A stretch of 64,000 nt of DNA from Druceiella hillmani (GCA_039881145.1 JAYKKI010000052.1:11167001-11231000); one strand, 5' to 3'. Positions 22,440-35,060 are shown, numbered from the stretch's first letter. A program made the numbers and translations. Notes: generated from the sequence alone by a model not told the origin.

Positions 22440-22960
22440 TGTAATGGAATATGTGAAACTAAATTTCATACAATTCTAATTATTGTGTCATTATGAAACT
22501 TGGCATTTGTGTGTAGTTCTAATGACAATACAATAATTTAATAATATTAAGAACATTTTTGGTCTTAAAACAAGAAATAACTAAAAAAATAACTGAAGTT
22601 TTAAATTAAATTTTCAACCCACTTCCAGGTCTCCGAATTAATTAAAATTTCGTATCAAGAACCGTTGATAATACAATAATTTAATAAAATATAGTTTAAA
22701 ACTAAAAAGACTAAACAAAAAATATTTGAATCATTCAACTAAATTTTCATCCACTTTCTGATATCCGAATTACTTAAAATGTATCAAAAACCGCTGACTA
22801 TACAATAACTTAATAAAAAGAGAAAAAACAAAATTTACAACCTTAAAACAAAAATAAAAGACTAAAACTCAATTAACAGTTTAAAAAACAAAAAAAACAC
22901 GCTTTTACGAAATAATGCACTAAAAACAAAAAAATGACTATGGAACCTGTTTCCTCTCTC
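22440..22960. mobile_element. Interspersed repeat R2 with internal sub-repeats
   Basis: Contains at least two sub-repeats carrying ttcaacccacttcc(a)g, tccgaatta.ttaaaa and gtatcaagaaccg, then acaataatttaataa. The same sub-repeats occur in opposite orientation at 42700-42990. An A-rich segment ends near aaaaaacacgcttttacg. The family is common-looking in Lepidoptera but not named here. Confidence 0.65.
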
Positions 22961-23337
22961 TACTCAGTAAGAACTTTTGTATAGGCCATGTTTGTTATCG
23001 AGTATAATATTTGAGTGTAAAGCGTAGGACGCTTTTTCTCAAAAATAAATGATTTTGCTTCCCGAATTAATATAAAGTTAATGAAAATGCTTAACATTTT
23101 AGTTACACATAAAAATAAAGCAACAAATATTATTCTCAATTCACTTAGACTTACACTAAAGTCCTTATTGATGAATGTGCAATAATATGTGATCGCGTTC
23201 TAATATGCTTTGTTGATTTTTATATCATACACTTCAATTATTTGTCGACTTTCCTCTCATCCTCCTATCTTAATTTACACTACAAAAGGACTTATTCTGG
23301 ATGTAACAAAGAACTTTTCCATTATTCACACAAGTGA
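22961..23337. other. AT-rich sequence
   Basis: Nothing recognised. Confidence 0.45.
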
Positions 23338-23467
23338 TTCTGCGCATCAAACTGTGTAGAAAATGTTAAGTAACTATATGAAAATTCTCAACCCCTCCTG
23401 AAAAAATCACTGTCAAAGATACTTTTACCGAAGCACACTTCAAATATACTTAGTTTGATGCACAGAA
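23338..23467. mobile_element. Small inverted-repeat element, about 130 bp
   Basis: ttctgcgcatcaaact at 23338-23353 and agtttgatgcacagaa at 23452-23467 are inverted complements with one mismatch in 16. The interior has no coding capacity. It could be a tiny MITE; no clear target duplication was found. Confidence 0.5.
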
Positions 23468-23525
23468 CCAATAATAGACATCATGTTCTGTGTTACATTA
23501 ATATGTGAAGAGAAAACTTTGTACC

Positions 23526-24093
23526 CCTTTTTAAGCATATTGCGTGCACGGAGGAATGTGAGAGTTGGCATAGTTAAAGTTTATGTAGCGAAGGAGTATA
23601 CAAAGCTTATATTAAATTTGTATATAATATGTGTTACAAATACGTTAAGTTATATATTACAAGTGCATTAAAAGATTCATTGTTTACGTTTATACTGTCA
23701 ATATCAAACACATAATAGTCTGGGGTCGAACAATCGCACAGAGTAGAGATAGTCGCCAAAGAATTTTCAAATGTGAAATTAACTGAATGAGTTTCGAGCT
23801 GGAAATTATGTTTTAAATGTTCCTTTTTCAATAGTCTGTGGAGTGTATGTGAAGGCAAAAAAAACGTTCATTTTATATTTTTTGTGATAGTTGTCTCAGG
23901 GAATTAAGATAAACAACACACGCTAATGATATGTTTGTACATGCTGTCAGTGGACGTAATAGAACAAAATTGAAAAAAGCATTGCAATGATTATAGAGGT
24001 ATACTATCTGACAAAAGAACCTCAATAAAGTTCAAACTTAAAAATTTATTGAATTACGGTCGAATTTTGACCACTGAGCGACCACTAGTAAAG
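23526..24093 (-). repeat. Dispersed repeat R1, copy 2, with open minus frame
   Basis: Second copy of the sequence at 125-591. The minus frame 23858-23634 (74 codons) is open. It reads MPSHTLHRLLKKEHLKHNF, QLETHSVNFTFENSLATIS, TLCDCSTPDYYVFDIDSI and NVNNESFNALV. The segment from ETHSVN to VFDID is the best conserved part between the two copies, which suggests a former coding origin. I do not recognise the protein. Both copies end near gcgaccactagta. Confidence 0.7.
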
Positions 24094-24164
24094 TTAATAA
24101 TCATGACTGGGCATGAGTTATTATCAATACACAATAAAGGAAAAAAAATATACGTATGTGCCAA

Positions 24165-24400
24165 ATTTAAAAGCCCCTTTTAATTGTTTAGAGTTTCCGT
24201 ACTTAGAAGGCAAAAACGGAACACATGTGGTGAGATTTCGGTGTCTATTGTCTTATGTCAATGGTGTTTGTTCCAACAACTACTGTTGCTATCAACTTGA
24301 AATATGGTCCGAGATGGAGGGTTAAATATCGCGCTCTTTGCTTCTGAAGTTCGCAAACCAAAAAATCTGGCATAATTCTCACTACTCGAAGATTTTGTAT
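24165..24400 (+). mobile_element. LepA copy, strongly decayed
   Basis: gagtttccgtacttagaagg and aaaaacggaacac match the LepA head. The body is diverged and the end is unclear. Confidence 0.5.
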
Positions 24401-24734
24401 ATATTACCGGAAAAATAAAAAAAAGTTCCAGCCATTTATAGTAATTGAGAAAAATAAACTTTTAATTACAATTTTAATTTTTAACAAAATTGAAGGTAAT
24501 ATACCTTCAATTTTTAGACTTTGATCATGTAGATATGTACATATTGATAGAATATTGTATTTTTATCAACGAAAGTCATAATTACCTTGATACGGAACTT
24601 TCGGAGCGCGAATTCAATTCCTAACTTGAGTCGGGATAGTACAAATGTTATCTAAAGAGCTCTTGGTCAAGAGCATTGACGTTAACTGATAAATATTCAT
24701 TCTATATATAATCCCAACTGATATATTAAAAGTT
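24401..24734. other. AT-rich sequence
   Basis: The inverted motif gaaggtaatataccttc lies at about 24493. Nothing else was recognised. Confidence 0.45.
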
Positions 24735-25117
24735 AAACGTCGTCTGTTTATTTGCTTGTTTTTATTTCACGCTTAAATGGCTTAACAACCTTCAATGAAA
24801 TTTTGTATATAGATGTTATACTTCCTAGATTAAAATATACGCTATTACAGGAACCAGTGAACATAAACGCTAAAAAATATACCATCATTTACTTGATGCT
24901 AATTGTAAAAATTCGTAAGGTAAATAATTATGTATATAAACTTCACCATTGGCAAGTAAATATATTTGGCTACAAAAATTCTTTACACTTAATACTTATT
25001 ATTTAAAGTCTAGTAGTTATAAGGAAATGTAATCATTTATTCACGCGTATTTTTACGAAGTACCCATTCATTTCGACCTGGCGGGAAATTTCGCGGGCGA
25101 AGCCGCAGGTAAAAGTC
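24735..25117 (+). mobile_element. Degenerate repeat ending in the gcgggcgaagccgc motif
   Basis: Starts near aaacgtcgtctgtttattt, includes cttcaatgaaattttgta, and ends with cgcgggcgaagccgcaggta and aaaagtcag. This head, body and hairpin-bearing tail is a familiar arrangement in lepidopteran repeats. Whether it is a Helitron end or an RTE-type tail is not decided. The ending gtcag instead of ctag suggests decay. Confidence 0.6.
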
Positions 25118-25189
25118 AGTTCCTAATATAACCTATAATTATCAACATATTTACATCGTACAACGTATAGATTTATCTCTAAGCGATTT

Positions 25190-25510
25190 AATTTTCAATT
25201 GGCAACAGTGTACTGTGGAGCGCTGCATATAGGAATTGCCGACGACGGTTACGTCCATCCATCGAGACGCCGTCGCGGTAGCTTTAACGGCACACTCGCA
25301 TAACTAAACGTTTATATATTTACCTTAGTTTTCAACTCCATTTTACTCTCGCCGGTCGATCCATAAGTTGTAATTGTATTCGTAAGTAGTCACGCCCAAA
25401 TGTAAATACAGCTCACCGTGTCGCCTCGTGTTTCCTATTCCGGTGTCACGTAGTTTCCGTACAAGTTCCGCTCGATGGGGGATCGGTTCCGGGTGTACGG
25501 TGGTTGTTTC
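25190..25510. other. GC-rich island 5
   Basis: Block rich in CpG (gccgacgacggttacgtcc; gagacgccgtcgcggtagc; gatcggttccgggtgtacgg) with embedded AT motifs such as gtttatatatttacc. No recognised exon or repeat. Regulatory function is a hypothesis. Confidence 0.4.
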
Positions 25511-26099
25511 TAGCTGTTTTTGGCGTTAATTATTTTAATTATTATAACATGTCGTATTGCTTATATGTTAAGAGAGGGTTTTTGGATTGGAATTGTGTAT
25601 TTATGTACATATATATTAACATATTATTACACATTTAGGCATTTAATAAACACTTGAGGAACAGAAAAAACAAAATGGCATTTTAATACACGACATTCTC
25701 TTCTAATTAAAAAAATCACAATTCTGTAGGTATGTACGTATGCATGGACATTATTTCTTTTTTTTCCTCGTAGACTTAAACGGCATGATTCGATTTTGTT
25801 ACCAGTAAATCGAACTCAGTAGGACGATATTTCTTTTAATAAATACATCTTTTTAAAACATTTCGGGTGTCACTTTAAATTGAAAAGTTTAAAACGATTC
25901 AGAAATGTTTGTCTTGCTCTGGGTTAAATCATAATTAAGAAATAACGCCCCCATATTTAAAAAACAGAGAATACTTAAAAAACATTCCTTATTTCTAATA
26001 GATACAAATGGGGCCTATGTTCTAATAAGGCCTATACATCCAATGTTTTAAATTGTGTGAATATTTAAAAAAAAGGGTGCGTGTACTTATGTACGCGCG
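25511..26099. other. AT-rich unique sequence
   Basis: Nothing recognised. Confidence 0.5.
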
Positions 26100-26515
26100 T
26101 GAGAAGTTATACTTCTTTGGCACCATTAAATAATACATACGGATAGATAACCTCAATTATATTGGAGCACTTGAAAAAGTCTATAAACACAATTTTTTCA
26201 CTAATATTTACGAATAGTAAATATTTTAATCAAAATATTGAATTTAAATCACTACTGAATATAATTTATCAGCACATATATGTAATCGCACTTATATGAA
26301 ACTAAAACACGTGTGTGAGTGTAGACACTAGAAACATGTGGATAAATACTATGAATATGAAAACCGTGAACAGAGGCGACGATGGTGCCAATAGCTTTTG
26401 TTTCGAGACTGCAACCGCTGCAACTTCATACTGTAACTTTTGTGTGACGAATCTTAAAATTTCACTCTCATTATTTTTTCATAACGCGCCTAAAGAAGTA
26501 TAACTTCAAAAAGGT
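26100..26515. mobile_element. Foldback MITE family F, copy 1
   Basis: Left end gagaagttatacttctttgg at about 26100 and right end gcctaaagaagtataacttc, ending near 26512, are inverted complements over about 22 bp. Each end is itself partly palindromic (gaagttatacttc). The interior is non-coding. The same paired ends bound 39345-39900. From general knowledge this terminal motif recurs in moth genomes. Confidence 0.7.
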
Positions 26516-26579
26516 AGCTACGCCAAATTTTAAGTTTACATGTCGCATAGTTTCTGAGGAAATTGGAAATGTTGGACAG

Positions 26580-26690
26580 ACACTTGAATTATGAAGTTTT
26601 CTGTTTTTCCTTTTGAGGTACGGAACACCAAAAACAAATGTAAGTTCTAATGTTGTTTTTTTTTGCAAAATCCAGAGTATAATAATAGTG
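26580..26690 (-). mobile_element. LepA head fragment, minus orientation
   Basis: Minus reading gtgttccgtacctcaaaagg followed by aaaaacagaa matches the LepA start. The copy is truncated against the MITE to its left. Confidence 0.6.
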
Positions 26691-27949
26691 ACAAAGTTTA
26701 GAAATAGAACATCGACAGTGCATTTGAATTAGACTTGCAACAAGAACGGTCGCCTTGAAGTGTCCGATCTTGTGTCTGCAGGAATTAATTTGTACTTCGT
26801 CTGGCTGTTTATCACATTTAGGGACGATATTATATTGTTGAAAAGCAAGCAAAATAGTTGTAAATATATTATCTTGCGACAATCAGGTCCATACTAAAGA
26901 AACTAGTCCAGAATGCGTCATTGAAAAGTAATCATGGATTATACAATTGTTGATGGGTCTCGTTCCATCAGCTCTCTTTATCTTTCTTATGCTAAATTTC
27001 ACTTTGATAACTGTATCTTATTTAATTTTCATCAGTTTTTTTTATCTTCTCCGTATCTTTGTCATGGGTATATTCTTCTCTAACTGCTTGACTCCTATAT
27101 GTGTTTGTTATTATATTTATATTGTCGTTTTATAATCGTCTTTTATGGTTACTCTCTCTGGTTATTTTATAGTCTAGAATCCACAAATTATATATAATAC
27201 ACGCTCAAGACCACTAAAACGGCTCTCATATTCTTATTTGATTATTTTGCTTTTTATGTTTAATGTCTTTCTAGGTCATATATTAGTGCATTATGCCAGT
27301 TGCAATACTCTAGGCGGCAGTTTAAGTGAAATTACTTATCTTTTGCTTTCTTAACAATTTTTTAAAATTTATGGTATAAAAATTCAAAATGTGTATAAAT
27401 AATTTATTTTAATGTCCCTTTTAAATTCTATTTCTCTTCAGGCTCTCTTGAGTTTTTTTTTTAATTGATATTGGAATAGGTAATTTCATAAAGTTTCACG
27501 GATGTGACACTATCTTAACGACATCTGTTGGTGAATTTATGTAGTGTTCTTTGTGATACTCGTTCAAATAAATGTTGAAGTTTGAATTGCAGACCGCAAA
27601 TTCCCTATTCTAAATTTTTATGTCTTAAAAAAAATAATTGATTAATATTCTGAGATAATATAATTTTTGCATATTTCTTAAAAATAAACTTTATTAGAAA
27701 AAGGTAATTTAAGGCCGTTTAAGCTTGAAAGGAAGCTAAACAAACAAATAAACGGACAAAGTCTCACCTTTATTATTAATATATGTTAGTAACGAAAATT
27801 ATTTTAAATGGAATTCACAATAAATATTTGTAATTAAATTTACTGCATAGTTCCCTTAAAACGTATGAATTTTTACGCATATATTTTTTCTGCATTCACT
27901 GATAGTTTAGTAATTAAAGTATAACTTATACGCAAACTACTTTATAGCA
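26691..27949. other. AT-rich unique sequence
   Basis: Nothing recognised. Short open frames here are hydrophobic and low-complexity. Confidence 0.5.
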
Positions 27950-28330
27950 CTGCGTCTCGATTTTCCAACTAATAATTTATTCATAAGGACCAGTTCGTCC
28001 ATCGGAAAAGCGTGCTAAACAATGCCATATATTCTCTTAAATTTCCCCCTTGGCCCTCGATACTGTTTTCCTTGCGCCTTTCTTTACATTGTTCGTCAAA
28101 TAGTCTCGTAATGATAGCGATTGTTCTACGCTATTTGATTGTCGAAGCAATAAAAAGAGTAAATAAGATAAGATTTAGCACCCTTTATTGTTTGTCCTTT
28201 GTCTTCCCTAGAAACGTATTAGGGCCGTGCCATTCTCCCTCAACCCCCTTTCTCAACAAAGGCTTTTCTATATCGTCCCTTTTATTTGAGCCCCATGCGT
28301 CACCCGACCCTCTCGGCCGTTAGAGTATAA
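27950..28330. other. GC-rich island 6 with TCF/Sox-like motifs
   Basis: Contains ctcaacaaagg (an AACAAAGG TCF-like core), several ATTGTT/ACAAT Sox-like cores and a long pyrimidine-rich strand. It ends in tcacccgaccctctcggccg. A 103-codon plus frame (28012-28323) is open but unrecognised. Candidate regulatory element. Confidence 0.4.
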
Positions 28331-28569
28331 ATCTGTCAGTTGAATTCGTACAGCGAGTATCGAATTAAGATTTAAAAGTTTATCGTTAGATTCGAGGGCT
28401 TACGTAGCCAGTCTAAAAATTAAGGGAAGATCGTCGAAATCGGTCGTATCTTTATTTGGGGATACCACTAAATTTTAATTCGCCGGAAGAGTTAATGTGG
28501 ATAGCGTTTTTCCCTAAGTTAGATCGTCGTTAAACTTTTTTGAGCGAGTTTGGGTCGAAATTTATTTAA
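28331..28569. other. Sequence leading into the 182-bp array
   Basis: Moderate GC. Nothing recognised. Confidence 0.4.
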
Positions 28570-30265
28570 GAGTCTGTAAAATAGAAAGTTATAACTTTAG
28601 TGGTGGTTTGGTCTTTTCTCTCCTGTAAAATGCGAGTTGATTTACTAAAATAGAATTTACAGTTCGGGTCTTCCTAGGGTTCGATATCGGGAAACGTAAT
28701 TTAAAATATGGAGCGACGAAGAGTTATATGAGTTGTACGGAAATAGTTTAGTTTGTGTGCGGTTCGTTAATCTGTACTTTAATAAGAGTTTATTTAATTG
28801 TAAGAGCTAATATCAATGGTGGTTTGGTCTTTTCAACTAAAATATAATTTACAATTCGGTTCTGTTTATCGGGAACTGGAATTTAAAATATGGAACGACG
28901 AAGAGTAATATGAGTTGTACGGGAATAGTTTAGTTTGTATGCGGTTCGTTAATCTGTACTTTAATTAGAGTTTATTTAATTGTAAAAGCTAATATCAATG
29001 GTGGTTTGGTCTTTTAAACTAAAATAGAATTTACAATTCGGTTCTGCTTATCGGGAACTGGAATTTAAAATATGGAACGACGAAGAGTAATATGAGTTGT
29101 ACGGGAATAGTTTAGTTTGTATGCGGTTCGTTAATCTGTACTTTAATTAGAGTTTATTTAATTGTAAAAGCTAATATCAATGGTGGTTTGGTCTTTTAAA
29201 CTAAAATAGAATTTACAATTCGGTTCTGCTTATCGGGAACTGGAATTTAAAATATGGAACGACGAAGAGTAATATGAGTTGTACGGGAATAGTTTAGTTT
29301 GTATGCGGTTCGTTAATCTGTACTTTAATTAGAGTTTATTTAATTGTAAAAGCTAATATCAATGGTGGTTTGGTCTTTTAAACTAAAATAGAATTTACAA
29401 TTCGGTTCTGCTTATCGGGAACTGGAATTTAAAATATGGAACGACGAAGAGTAATATGAGTTGTACGGGAATAGTTTAGTTTGTATGCGGTTCGTTAATC
29501 TGTACTTTAATTAGAGTTTATTTAATTGTAAAAGCTAATATCAATGGTGGTTTGGTCTTTTAAACTAAAATAGAATTTACAATTCGGTTCTGCTTATCGG
29601 GAACTGGAATTTAAAATATGGAACGACGAAGAGTAATATGAGTTGTACGGGAATAGTTTAGTTTGTATGCGGTTCGTTAATCTGTACTTTAATTAGAGTT
29701 TATTTAATTGTAAAAGCTAATATCAATGGTGGTTTGGTCTTTTAAACTAAAATAGAATTTACAATTCGGTTCTGCTTATCGGGAACTGGAATTTAAAATA
29801 TGGAACGACGAAGAGTAATATGAGTTGTACGGGAATAGTTTAGTTTGTATGCGGTTCGTTAATCTGTACTTTAATTAGAGTTTATTTAATTGTAAAAGCT
29901 AATATCAATGGTGGTTTGGTCTTTTAAACTAAAATAGAATTTACAATTCGGTTCTGCTTATCGGGAACCATAATTTAAAATATGGAACGACGAAGAGTTA
30001 TATGAGTTGTACGGGTATAGTTTAGTTTGTATGCGATTCGTTAATCTGTACTTTAATAAGAGTTTATTTAATTGTAAGAGCTAATATCAGTGGCGGTTTG
30101 GTCTTTTCAACTAAAATAGAATTTACAATTCGGTTCTGCTTAACGGGAAAAGTAATTTAAAATATGGAGCGATGAAGAGTTATATGAGTTGTACGGGAAT
30201 AGTTTAGTTCGTATGCGGTTCGTTAATCTGTACTTTAATAATAGTTTATTTAATTGTAAGTACCT
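28570..30265. repeat. 182-bp satellite-like array, about 9 units
   Basis: agttgtacgg recurs at 28731, 28913, 29095, 29277, 29459, 29641, 29823, 30005 and 30187, always 182 bp apart. Landmarks in each unit are ggtggtttggtctttt, gaatttacaattcggttctg, aacgacgaagagt and tgcggttcgttaatctg. Units between about 28990 and 29960 look identical by eye, while the edge units differ at many positions. That pattern is expected from recent homogenisation in the array centre. The first unit carries about 34 extra bases. Confidence 0.98.
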
Positions 30266-31389
30266 AACTGATCGAACATTTCAATCTTGTTTTCTTTTTA
30301 ACGTTTTTAAGTCTAGTTTAGCTGGTCGATCTTTAACTTATACACTCAAAACATTCAAGTCTTTTGTTAAAAGAGTTGATAGAAAATAAGCGTTCAGGTA
30401 TAATAGTCTCGTAACTTGGAAAGCTCCTATGACTTGGTAAACTTTAATTCTTTGAAGCCTGCATCGGTAACTTCGTTTAAGCGTTCTCGAACTGAGTCGG
30501 TTTTTTATAGGTTATCTACCCATTTTCCATACATTTCGTAAACTTTTTAGCAATATTTTTTTAGAAATATTATTTTAACTGGTTTTTGTATTTTTTTCGT
30601 TGCATACTCTATATTTATTTATTTAATGATGTTAATCCACAGTTAATACGGGTTTTTGCCATGGGAGCGATCACTTTCAGTCAACCATAACAATATATTT
30701 GTAAAATATGTATTGTTTGATACACTATAAGGAATGTCACGATATAAAATAATAACAGTAATGAAAAAGACCGAAGAATAAAGTACGAATATTGACGTGA
30801 GTTAGGATAGAAAAAGGAAAGGGCATGAGCGTAGAAGGACTAGGATTCAGGAGAAGTAGGTCCCCTCGATCCTAGAAAACATAGGATATTTTCCTGGCGT
30901 CAGAATCTAGTTGATTCCAAAATTTTGTAGCTTGGAAAGTGAAAGATTTTTCCTAAACGGTGGAGGTATGTATGAAGTAAGTAGGGTAAATAAATTTTCA
31001 GAATCTAACCCAAAATCGTGATCATAAGTCTTTTAATCTGCCATTGAGAAACTATGGACTCTGGGCTTTTTTTTAAATGTGTTATGAAACTATGGCCTCT
31101 TGAGTTTTTTTTAATATATTAAAGTGAAGCGTAAATTTGGCGTCGATCGCGTATCTTCAATCATTTGAGTCGAGACCTGTTTTCAGAAATATGGATTATA
31201 TTTTCGGGGACCGAAGATGGCCATTATAAAAGGCCATTATTGCGCTTTCTTCTATACCCATTTATTCGGAACCTCTTTTTCATATTTCGTTTCTTAATTA
31301 TTTTTTAAAACTTTTTTAATGCACAAAAATATTATGGAGCCAGAATGAAATTCCGAATATTGTACTATATCACTATTCAAATAAGATTT
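30266..31389. other. AT-rich unique sequence
   Basis: Nothing recognised. Confidence 0.45.
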
Positions 31390-31645
31390 AACGAAACCAG
31401 TATTGACTGTGTTTCCGCGTTCATCGAAGCGTAAAATTTTGTCAAGTCTTTTAGTTAGTCGGGTCTTTGTCTTGTATTGGCACTTGTCGGCCTCTCGAGA
31501 GCATGGCGGCGCTTCAACTGGCACAAAGCAGCGCGGAGTGCTCTTCACATCCTTTGTCGCCCTTTCGACAAGATTCTGCTCAGGCTACTTGCTGTCTCTT
31601 TTGACCCAGAGCGCAGAGCGGGATAGGATCAGCTCTCAATAATTA
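31390..31645. other. GC-rich island 7
   Basis: CpG-containing block (tcggcctctcgagagcatgg; gcggcgcttcaactggc; gcgcagagcgggatagg) followed by TAAT-rich sequence (caataattattttctaatt). Open frames run on both strands for about 80 codons, but neither is recognised. Regulatory DNA is as likely as an exon. Confidence 0.35.
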
Positions 31646-31934
31646 TTTTCTAATTACCACGTTTCTTACATTAGCTTTTTAACAGAAGCAGTGACTGTAA
31701 CCAACTTAAACAACCCTTGGCAATAAGTTGATGTGTGAAATGATGCGGTACGGAAGTATAGTGATGCTGTGTAATCCACTATCCTTTCGGCTGATATCAA
31801 GCCACCTGATGGTTCCTAGAGAAATTTCTCCTAGTCAGTTGTAGCTTATAATTGGAAGAAGGTATATGTCGGGTAATAAGTAATATTAAATAATGGATAT
31901 AATTTTAAACCTAAGAACGCTTGGTTTAAACTAT
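31646..31934. other. Unique sequence
   Basis: Nothing recognised. Confidence 0.4.
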
Positions 31935-32391
31935 AAAAAACCTGTCGGGCACGGGTAGAACTCGCATAACGAGGGTTTCTTGCACATTTAGGTATTCGTG
32001 AAAATTTAATGTTATAAAGTATTTCTATTAAACTAGTTACAAAATTTTAATTTTTCAGAATATAAATATGTTGCGTATTATATCTGCATATTTGAAAAAA
32101 CATGTAAAATTTCACATAGAATTATAAATAATTGACTTTTGTAATTTATCCTTTATTTGTGCCGTACGATCTTCCATTACGCCGACTTTAACGATTATAG
32201 GTCGACTGGAAGTACCTTATAGGTTTTGATGATCATTAAATAACACTAGGGTAAAAATAAAGAAAGAAATACGTTTGAAAAAGCCTTATCTTTTTGTAAG
32301 TTACAATATTAATTTCAAGTTGATATCTCAAACCATTCTAAGAAAAAGGGCTTTGACAGGCAGACGGACGTTTTGAGGAATGGAATCTAAA
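31935..32391 (-). mobile_element. LepA copy, minus orientation
   Basis: On the minus strand it begins ttagattccattcctcaaaa, includes gtccgtctgcctgtc and agccctttttctta, and ends agaaaccctcgttatgcgag. A ccgtgcccgacagg tail and poly-T follow. Both ends are recognisable. Confidence 0.8.
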
Positions 32392-32596
32392 AAATGGAGG
32401 AGATAAATGGTAAGAAAAATAGTTCAGAGCACCATAAATAGAAGCGAAACTTCTTAAATATCATGTGACGTCACTAAATATTTTCGTCTGTCATACATTC
32501 AAGTACTAACCACGTTCGATAATGCTTAACTTCGAGGATCAGGTATACCTAAATCTGGTGACTTCACTGATGATGGCCAATGTTATATATTATATA

Positions 32597-32598
<2 letters not shown>

Positions 32599-32661
<63 letters not shown>
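32599..32661. repeat. (TA)n microsatellite
   Basis: About 30 uninterrupted TA units. Confidence 0.97.
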
Positions 32662-32665
<4 letters not shown>

Positions 32666-33299
32666 GTTATAGCTTATATATTACATATATATTATAGCCA
32701 GAATATAATTTGAGTTGATGATTGTTAGGCTAATAACTCTGCTGAACCAATACTAAGTTAACATTACCCCAACAAACAAATTTTATAATAATAACACGTC
32801 CCGACGAGCGGAAGTAGTGCTATTATAAAATTTACAATAACACTTTGAAACACAGTAAACCTTTAGGTAACTTGAACATTTATGCCGAGGCATGGGATGG
32901 TAACACCTCATTTCTATAATACTAATGTAACTGTATCACTTCTATACTATTTCTTTACAAAATAGTCTTGCAAAACACTTCTACTTCTACACTTCTAGAA
33001 ACAGTGTTAAAAAACTTCCAAATTGTTATTTTATACAACAAGAACAGCAGCATAGTATCGAAAATTGATTATAATGATGTGTTGATATCGATTTGTCAAT
33101 TGCTAAATATGCATAACAATATATTAGGTATGCATAACGTTTATGAATAGCAAGTCACAATATTTATTAGTAGTTTATACATAGCTGTTATATATAACGT
33201 TATATAACATGGAATTTACACAATACAGACACACACACACAAAGTTATGATCACGTTGCTCATCAGTCAGTCAATGTCATTCAATAATAGCATACGGAG
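32662..33299. other. AT-rich sequence with a short (CA)n
   Basis: A short acacacacacac run lies near 33229-33241 and a small palindrome, gttatatataacg, near 33187. No gene was recognised. Confidence 0.5.
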
Positions 33300-33560
33300 C
33301 TATTGTTAGTGCAAAAAACCGGCATCGATATGAAGCCCGGAAAATGACGTGTCAGAGCGAACGACGATGCGGAGCGCATTACGGAGTTCGCGCGATATTT
33401 TCACAGCATGCTCCGTTTTGTTTACATCCGCCTCTCTCTAGGTACATGTATGACGTGTGCGGCTAGGTCAGGGTTGGCGCGCCTCTACGGACGCCTTGCC
33501 AAAATAGCGCTCAGCAAATTTATTGTTGGCATGAGAACAGTAGGTTTAAGAGATTTTATT
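33300..33560. other. GC-rich island 8 with forkhead-like site
   Basis: Contains gatgcggagcgcattacgg, gttggcgcgcctctacgg and the forkhead-like tgtttac (in ccgttttgtttacatcc). The island is sharply delimited. No exon was recognised. Confidence 0.4.
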
Positions 33561-34894
33561 TCGGAAGAACATCGGAAATAGACGCGAAAGTTCATTGCTC
33601 CATGCGTAATTAATATTTCAAGCCGTGTTTTGTAACTGTATTTCGAGGGCTTTTAATGTAATAAGGTTTTCATGAAAATGAAAATTTTTTACCGTTAAAG
33701 TGATTTACGCTTTTATGTTGTTAAAAAGTCTCTGCTTTGATGGCATTGATTTGGCAGCTTCTGAAATTAATATAACGTTCTCTTTCTGTTATGACTTCTT
33801 CAGATTTTCTTGTACGAATTGAAAAGTTGTTGAATTTACCGTTTTTCTTGTTTACTACGACTCAATTCGTTAGAAAAAAGTAACTTATAGAGATAACACT
33901 GCAGCGTACAAACTAAATCCTTAAACAATAACCAACCCTAACAAACAATTAAATGAAACTACGATCAAATCCTTACAGATTTGACTTTTTCGATGTAACA
34001 GGCACACAGGATGTTTAGTAATTTTAGATTTCATTATATCAGTTATTTATTTAAAGATTTCTATGTACATGAAATAAAACATAATGTACATATGGTGAGT
34101 TTATTGATATCGAAGTTATCTCTTTCAATCAAATGTAACAATAAGGACTATAAAAGGTCTGATATATATCTATATTTGATTATTAAAAGTAACATGAAAA
34201 AAGAAAAGCGTAAACCAATCCTAAAAATACCTGGTGGCAATTCTTATCTAAAAATTGTAACAGTCGATTTTCTCAATTTAAGAAAAAAACTTTATTGCCG
34301 AAGTGTTTCAAACTTTGTAATGCATTTCTATCAGTCATTAATTTTTTCTCTGTTATTAAAGTTTTTTAAATAATTAAATTGTTTAAAAGAGAGAAAAAAC
34401 CTATCTCCGGTAAGGCGACTTCGACATTTTTTGGACCTTATCACCAATATTCTACATTTTTGTTAGTTTTTTCTGGCTGATACTTTTCGAAATCACGGGG
34501 AGACAAATAATACTTTTGCAAATTTGGTCAAATAATTAGATTAAAGGAACAAACTTTGCTATTTTTTTGAACACGCATGTTAATAAACTCTCATTCGACC
34601 CGCAAAACGTTTTTTTTCTTCCCTTATTACTCAAAACCCTAAAATACGAATTGTTTCGTTTTTTGCAATTTTTGATGCGGGACACTAGAAATTAATTGGA
34701 CTTATCTTATATCTAACCGCTTCTTAAATTTTTTACATATTAAAGGTTTTTCTAAATTTTTTTTTGGATTTTCATAGCATGTGCGAGAACAAGAGCAATA
34801 GATTTTCTATTACTGTTTAAGTAGTGAAAGAAAAACTGAAACACCTTGTTCGAACTGGCTTTGCATTTATAAAAGCTTTTAATTGGCTCTCATA
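33561..34894. other. AT-rich unique sequence
   Basis: Contains a 120-codon plus open frame (34011-34373). It is Lys/Phe/Leu/Ile-rich with no recognisable domain, so it is not called as a gene. Confidence 0.45.
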
Positions 34895-35060
34895 AAATCT
34901 GCTGGAAAAGTGCCGTTATTGGAAATACCTGTGCTGGCATTCGACGCTGGCGATGCCAATTATACGGATGAAGGCGTGGCGTGTTTGCGTTAAACTCGAG
35001 TGCATCCCTCGCGTTCATTTCACTCTTTGTTTATGGACGTTGTTTTTTGCGTTTATTTCC
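34895..35060. other. GC-rich island 9
   Basis: cattcgacgctggcgatgcc and gaaggcgtggcgtgtttgcg, followed by ctttgtttatgg. No exon was recognised. Confidence 0.35.

Noticed and set aside
34011..34373. 120-codon open frame on plus
   Set aside because: Composition is simply that of AT-rich DNA (Lys, Phe, Leu, Ile), with no recognisable motif and no splice or start context.
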